NCBI GenBank assembly: GCA_902618975.1
Contig: CACNCN010000006.1
Coordinates: 1 to 57,399 of the forward strand
Direction of reading: 5' to 3'
Source: an uncultured Pelagibacteraceae bacterium
Lineage (GTDB): Bacteria > Pseudomonadota > Alphaproteobacteria > Pelagibacterales > Pelagibacteraceae
Length of the DNA stretch: 57,399 nt
Below the pieces are notes generated by a model. It was given only the letters and a program-made list of their open reading frames with translations. It had not been told where the DNA came from and ran no database searches. The position numbers and the translations under genes are program-made. Below, piece after piece: positions 56,426-57,399 of this stretch (within the stretch, counting starts at the first letter, position 1; each line of letters starts with the position of its first letter).

Positions 56426-57253
56426 TTAATCTCTCAAAAGATCATTTATTGAAGTCTTAGATCTTGTTTTCTCGTCAACTTGTTTAATTATTACTACACA
56501 ACTTAATGATGGAGCTAATGGATTTTTTTTATCAGGCAGAGAACCAGGCACAACAACAGAATAAGGAGGAATTTTTCCATAACTAATCTCTCCAGTTGAT
56601 CTATTAACTATTTTTGTTGATTGAGTAATTAACATACCCATGCTTAAAACTGATCCCTCTCCTACGATGACACCCTCAACTACTTCAGACATGGCTCCTA
56701 AAAAAACATTATCTTCAATAATTGTTGGTTGAGCCTGTGCTGGCTCCAATACACCTCCAACACCAGAACCAGCTGAAATATGGCAGTTTTTTCCAATTTG
56801 ACAGCAGCTTCCTGCTCTAGCAAATGTATCTATCATAGTTCCTTCATCCACATATGCACCGATATTTACATAGCAAGGCATTAAAACAACATTTTTTCCT
56901 ATGAATGATCCTTTTCTTACTGGTGAATTTGGTACCATCCTAAAACCTGCTGTTTCATGCTGTTCTTTGCTCCACCCTGCAGTTTTACCTTTTAAAAGAT
57001 GTGCTTTATCGTACCAACTACTATAAGGGCCGTTTAAATTTTCCATGGGGTAAATTCTAAAGCTTAACATTATTGCTTTTTTTAAGTGTTGATGTGTTTT
57101 CCAAACACCATTAACTTTTTCAGCAACTCTTGATTTACCACTATCTAAATCATCAATAACTTGATTTATTGCGTCTTTAATAGACTTATCTGAATTTTGA
57201 TCAATCTGATCTTTATTCTCCCATGCTTCATTTATTATTTTTTCAATAGACAT
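56426..57253 (-). CDS. dapD: 2,3,4,5-Tetrahydropyridine-2,6-dicarboxylate N-succinyltransferase
   Basis: Succinylates tetrahydrodipicolinate, the step that commits lysine/DAP synthesis to the succinylase branch. The 275-residue protein has an N-terminal helical domain and a left-handed beta-helix of hexapeptide repeats (IGKNVVLMPCYVNIGAYVDE, then IGKNCHISAGSGVGG). It is placed between the HAD nucleotidase end (2 nt) and dapE (1 nt), an alphaproteobacterial order. Confidence 0.97.
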   Translation of the reverse strand: MSIEKIINEAWENKDQIDQNSDKSIKDAINQVIDDLDSGKSRVAEKVNGVWKTHQHLKKAIMLSFRIYPMENLNGPYSSWYDKAHLLKGKTAGWSKEQHETAGFRMVPNSPVRKGSFIGKNVVLMPCYVNIGAYVDEGTMIDTFARAGSCCQIGKNCHISAGSGVGGVLEPAQAQPTIIEDNVFLGAMSEVVEGVIVGEGSVLSMGMLITQSTKIVNRSTGEISYGKIPPYSVVVPGSLPDKKNPLAPSLSCVVIIKQVDEKTRSKTSINDLLRD

Positions 57254-57255
57254 AT

Positions 57256-57399
57256 TTAATTACTTTTTAATAACCTTAATTCTTTTAAAAATAAAGATAG
57301 ATTTTCAATTTTATAGTCAATGTAATCCTTGTCAGACTCCATTTTACCCCACTCTTCGTTATTTATTAACCAAACAGTCGTACAACCTCTTTCTTTACC
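57256..57399 (-). CDS. HAD-family pyrimidine 5'-nucleotidase-like protein, C-terminal end (runs off window end)
   Basis: The last 47 codons of a minus-strand gene. GKERGCTTVWLINNEEWGK and the closing IDYKIENLSLFLKEL resemble the end of HAD phosphatases, in which a Gly-x-x-T-V-W segment is followed by a Ile-x-x-Leu-x-x-hydrophobic closing helix. A pyrimidine 5'-nucleotidase gene upstream of dapD is common in alphaproteobacteria, which supports the call. Only the C-terminus is visible, so the motif I aspartates cannot be checked. Confidence 0.65.
   Translation of the reverse strand, partial: GKERGCTTVWLINNEEWGKMESDKDYIDYKIENLSLFLKELRLLKSN

Overview
The window looks like part of a streamlined marine alphaproteobacterial genome of the SAR11 / Pelagibacterales type. 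I infer this from the very A+T-rich sequence, Lys/Ile/Asn-rich proteins, almost no intergenic space, many 1-30 nt overlaps between genes, and alphaproteobacterial gene sets (dapD-dapE, helicase-fdxA-carD, DnaJ/BolA/CobS/CobT, gltD-gltB, RegB). I see no rRNA, IS element, phage gene or CRISPR array. The species call rests on sequence style and recalled gene content, not on a database search.

Region by region. 1-1.9 kb (minus strand): lysine and arginine synthesis (lysA partial, a 38-residue lipoprotein, argH). 1.9-5.4 kb: thiol-redox and small enzymes (TlpA-like, carboxylesterase, HNH protein, COQ7, DsbB, YqaA). 5.4-7.3 kb: tRNA-Leu and a fatty acyl-CoA ligase. 7.3-7.6 kb: a compact transcription unit with promoter, leader hairpin, 23-residue Lys/Arg protein and terminator. 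7.6-11.6 kb (minus): helicase, TerB-like, 7Fe ferredoxin, CarD. 11.8-16.9 kb: acetoacetyl-CoA ligase, a thioesterase flanked by two tiny membrane proteins behind tRNA-Arg, thiolase, and a gamma-butyrobetaine-dioxygenase-like enzyme. 16.9-18.6 kb: EamA transporter and UppP, convergent. 18.6-24.7 kb: glutamate synthase (gltD-gltB) behind a leader holding two hairpins. 24.7-35.0 kb: hydrolase, glycosyltransferase, then thrS-infC-rpmI-rplT-pheS-pheT-lepA.

35.0-41.0 kb is a surface-glycan island (GT17, FkbM and other methyltransferase-like proteins, STELLO-like, nucleotide-sugar SDR, DUF4422). It ends inside tRNA-Ser. 41.2-44.6 kb holds gyrB and a RegB-like redox sensor kinase. 44.6-48.1 kb holds cobT-cobS-dnaJ-like facing bolA. 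48.1-49.7 kb is aroK-aroB. 49.8-53.9 kb is two unrecognised envelope proteins followed by def-fmt-truA. 53.9-57.4 kb (minus) is a HAD nucleotidase end, dapD, dapE, a histone-deacetylase-family enzyme and a SET-domain methyltransferase.

Functionally the window serves lysine/DAP, arginine, chorismate and glutamate synthesis, translation, peptidoglycan carrier recycling, acyl-CoA/acetoacetate metabolism and glycan decoration. The most unusual items are the SET + HDAC pair in a lysine operon, the Lys/Arg microprotein unit, the coupled tiny membrane proteins around a thioesterase, CobS/CobT with no CobN in view, and the gltD leader.
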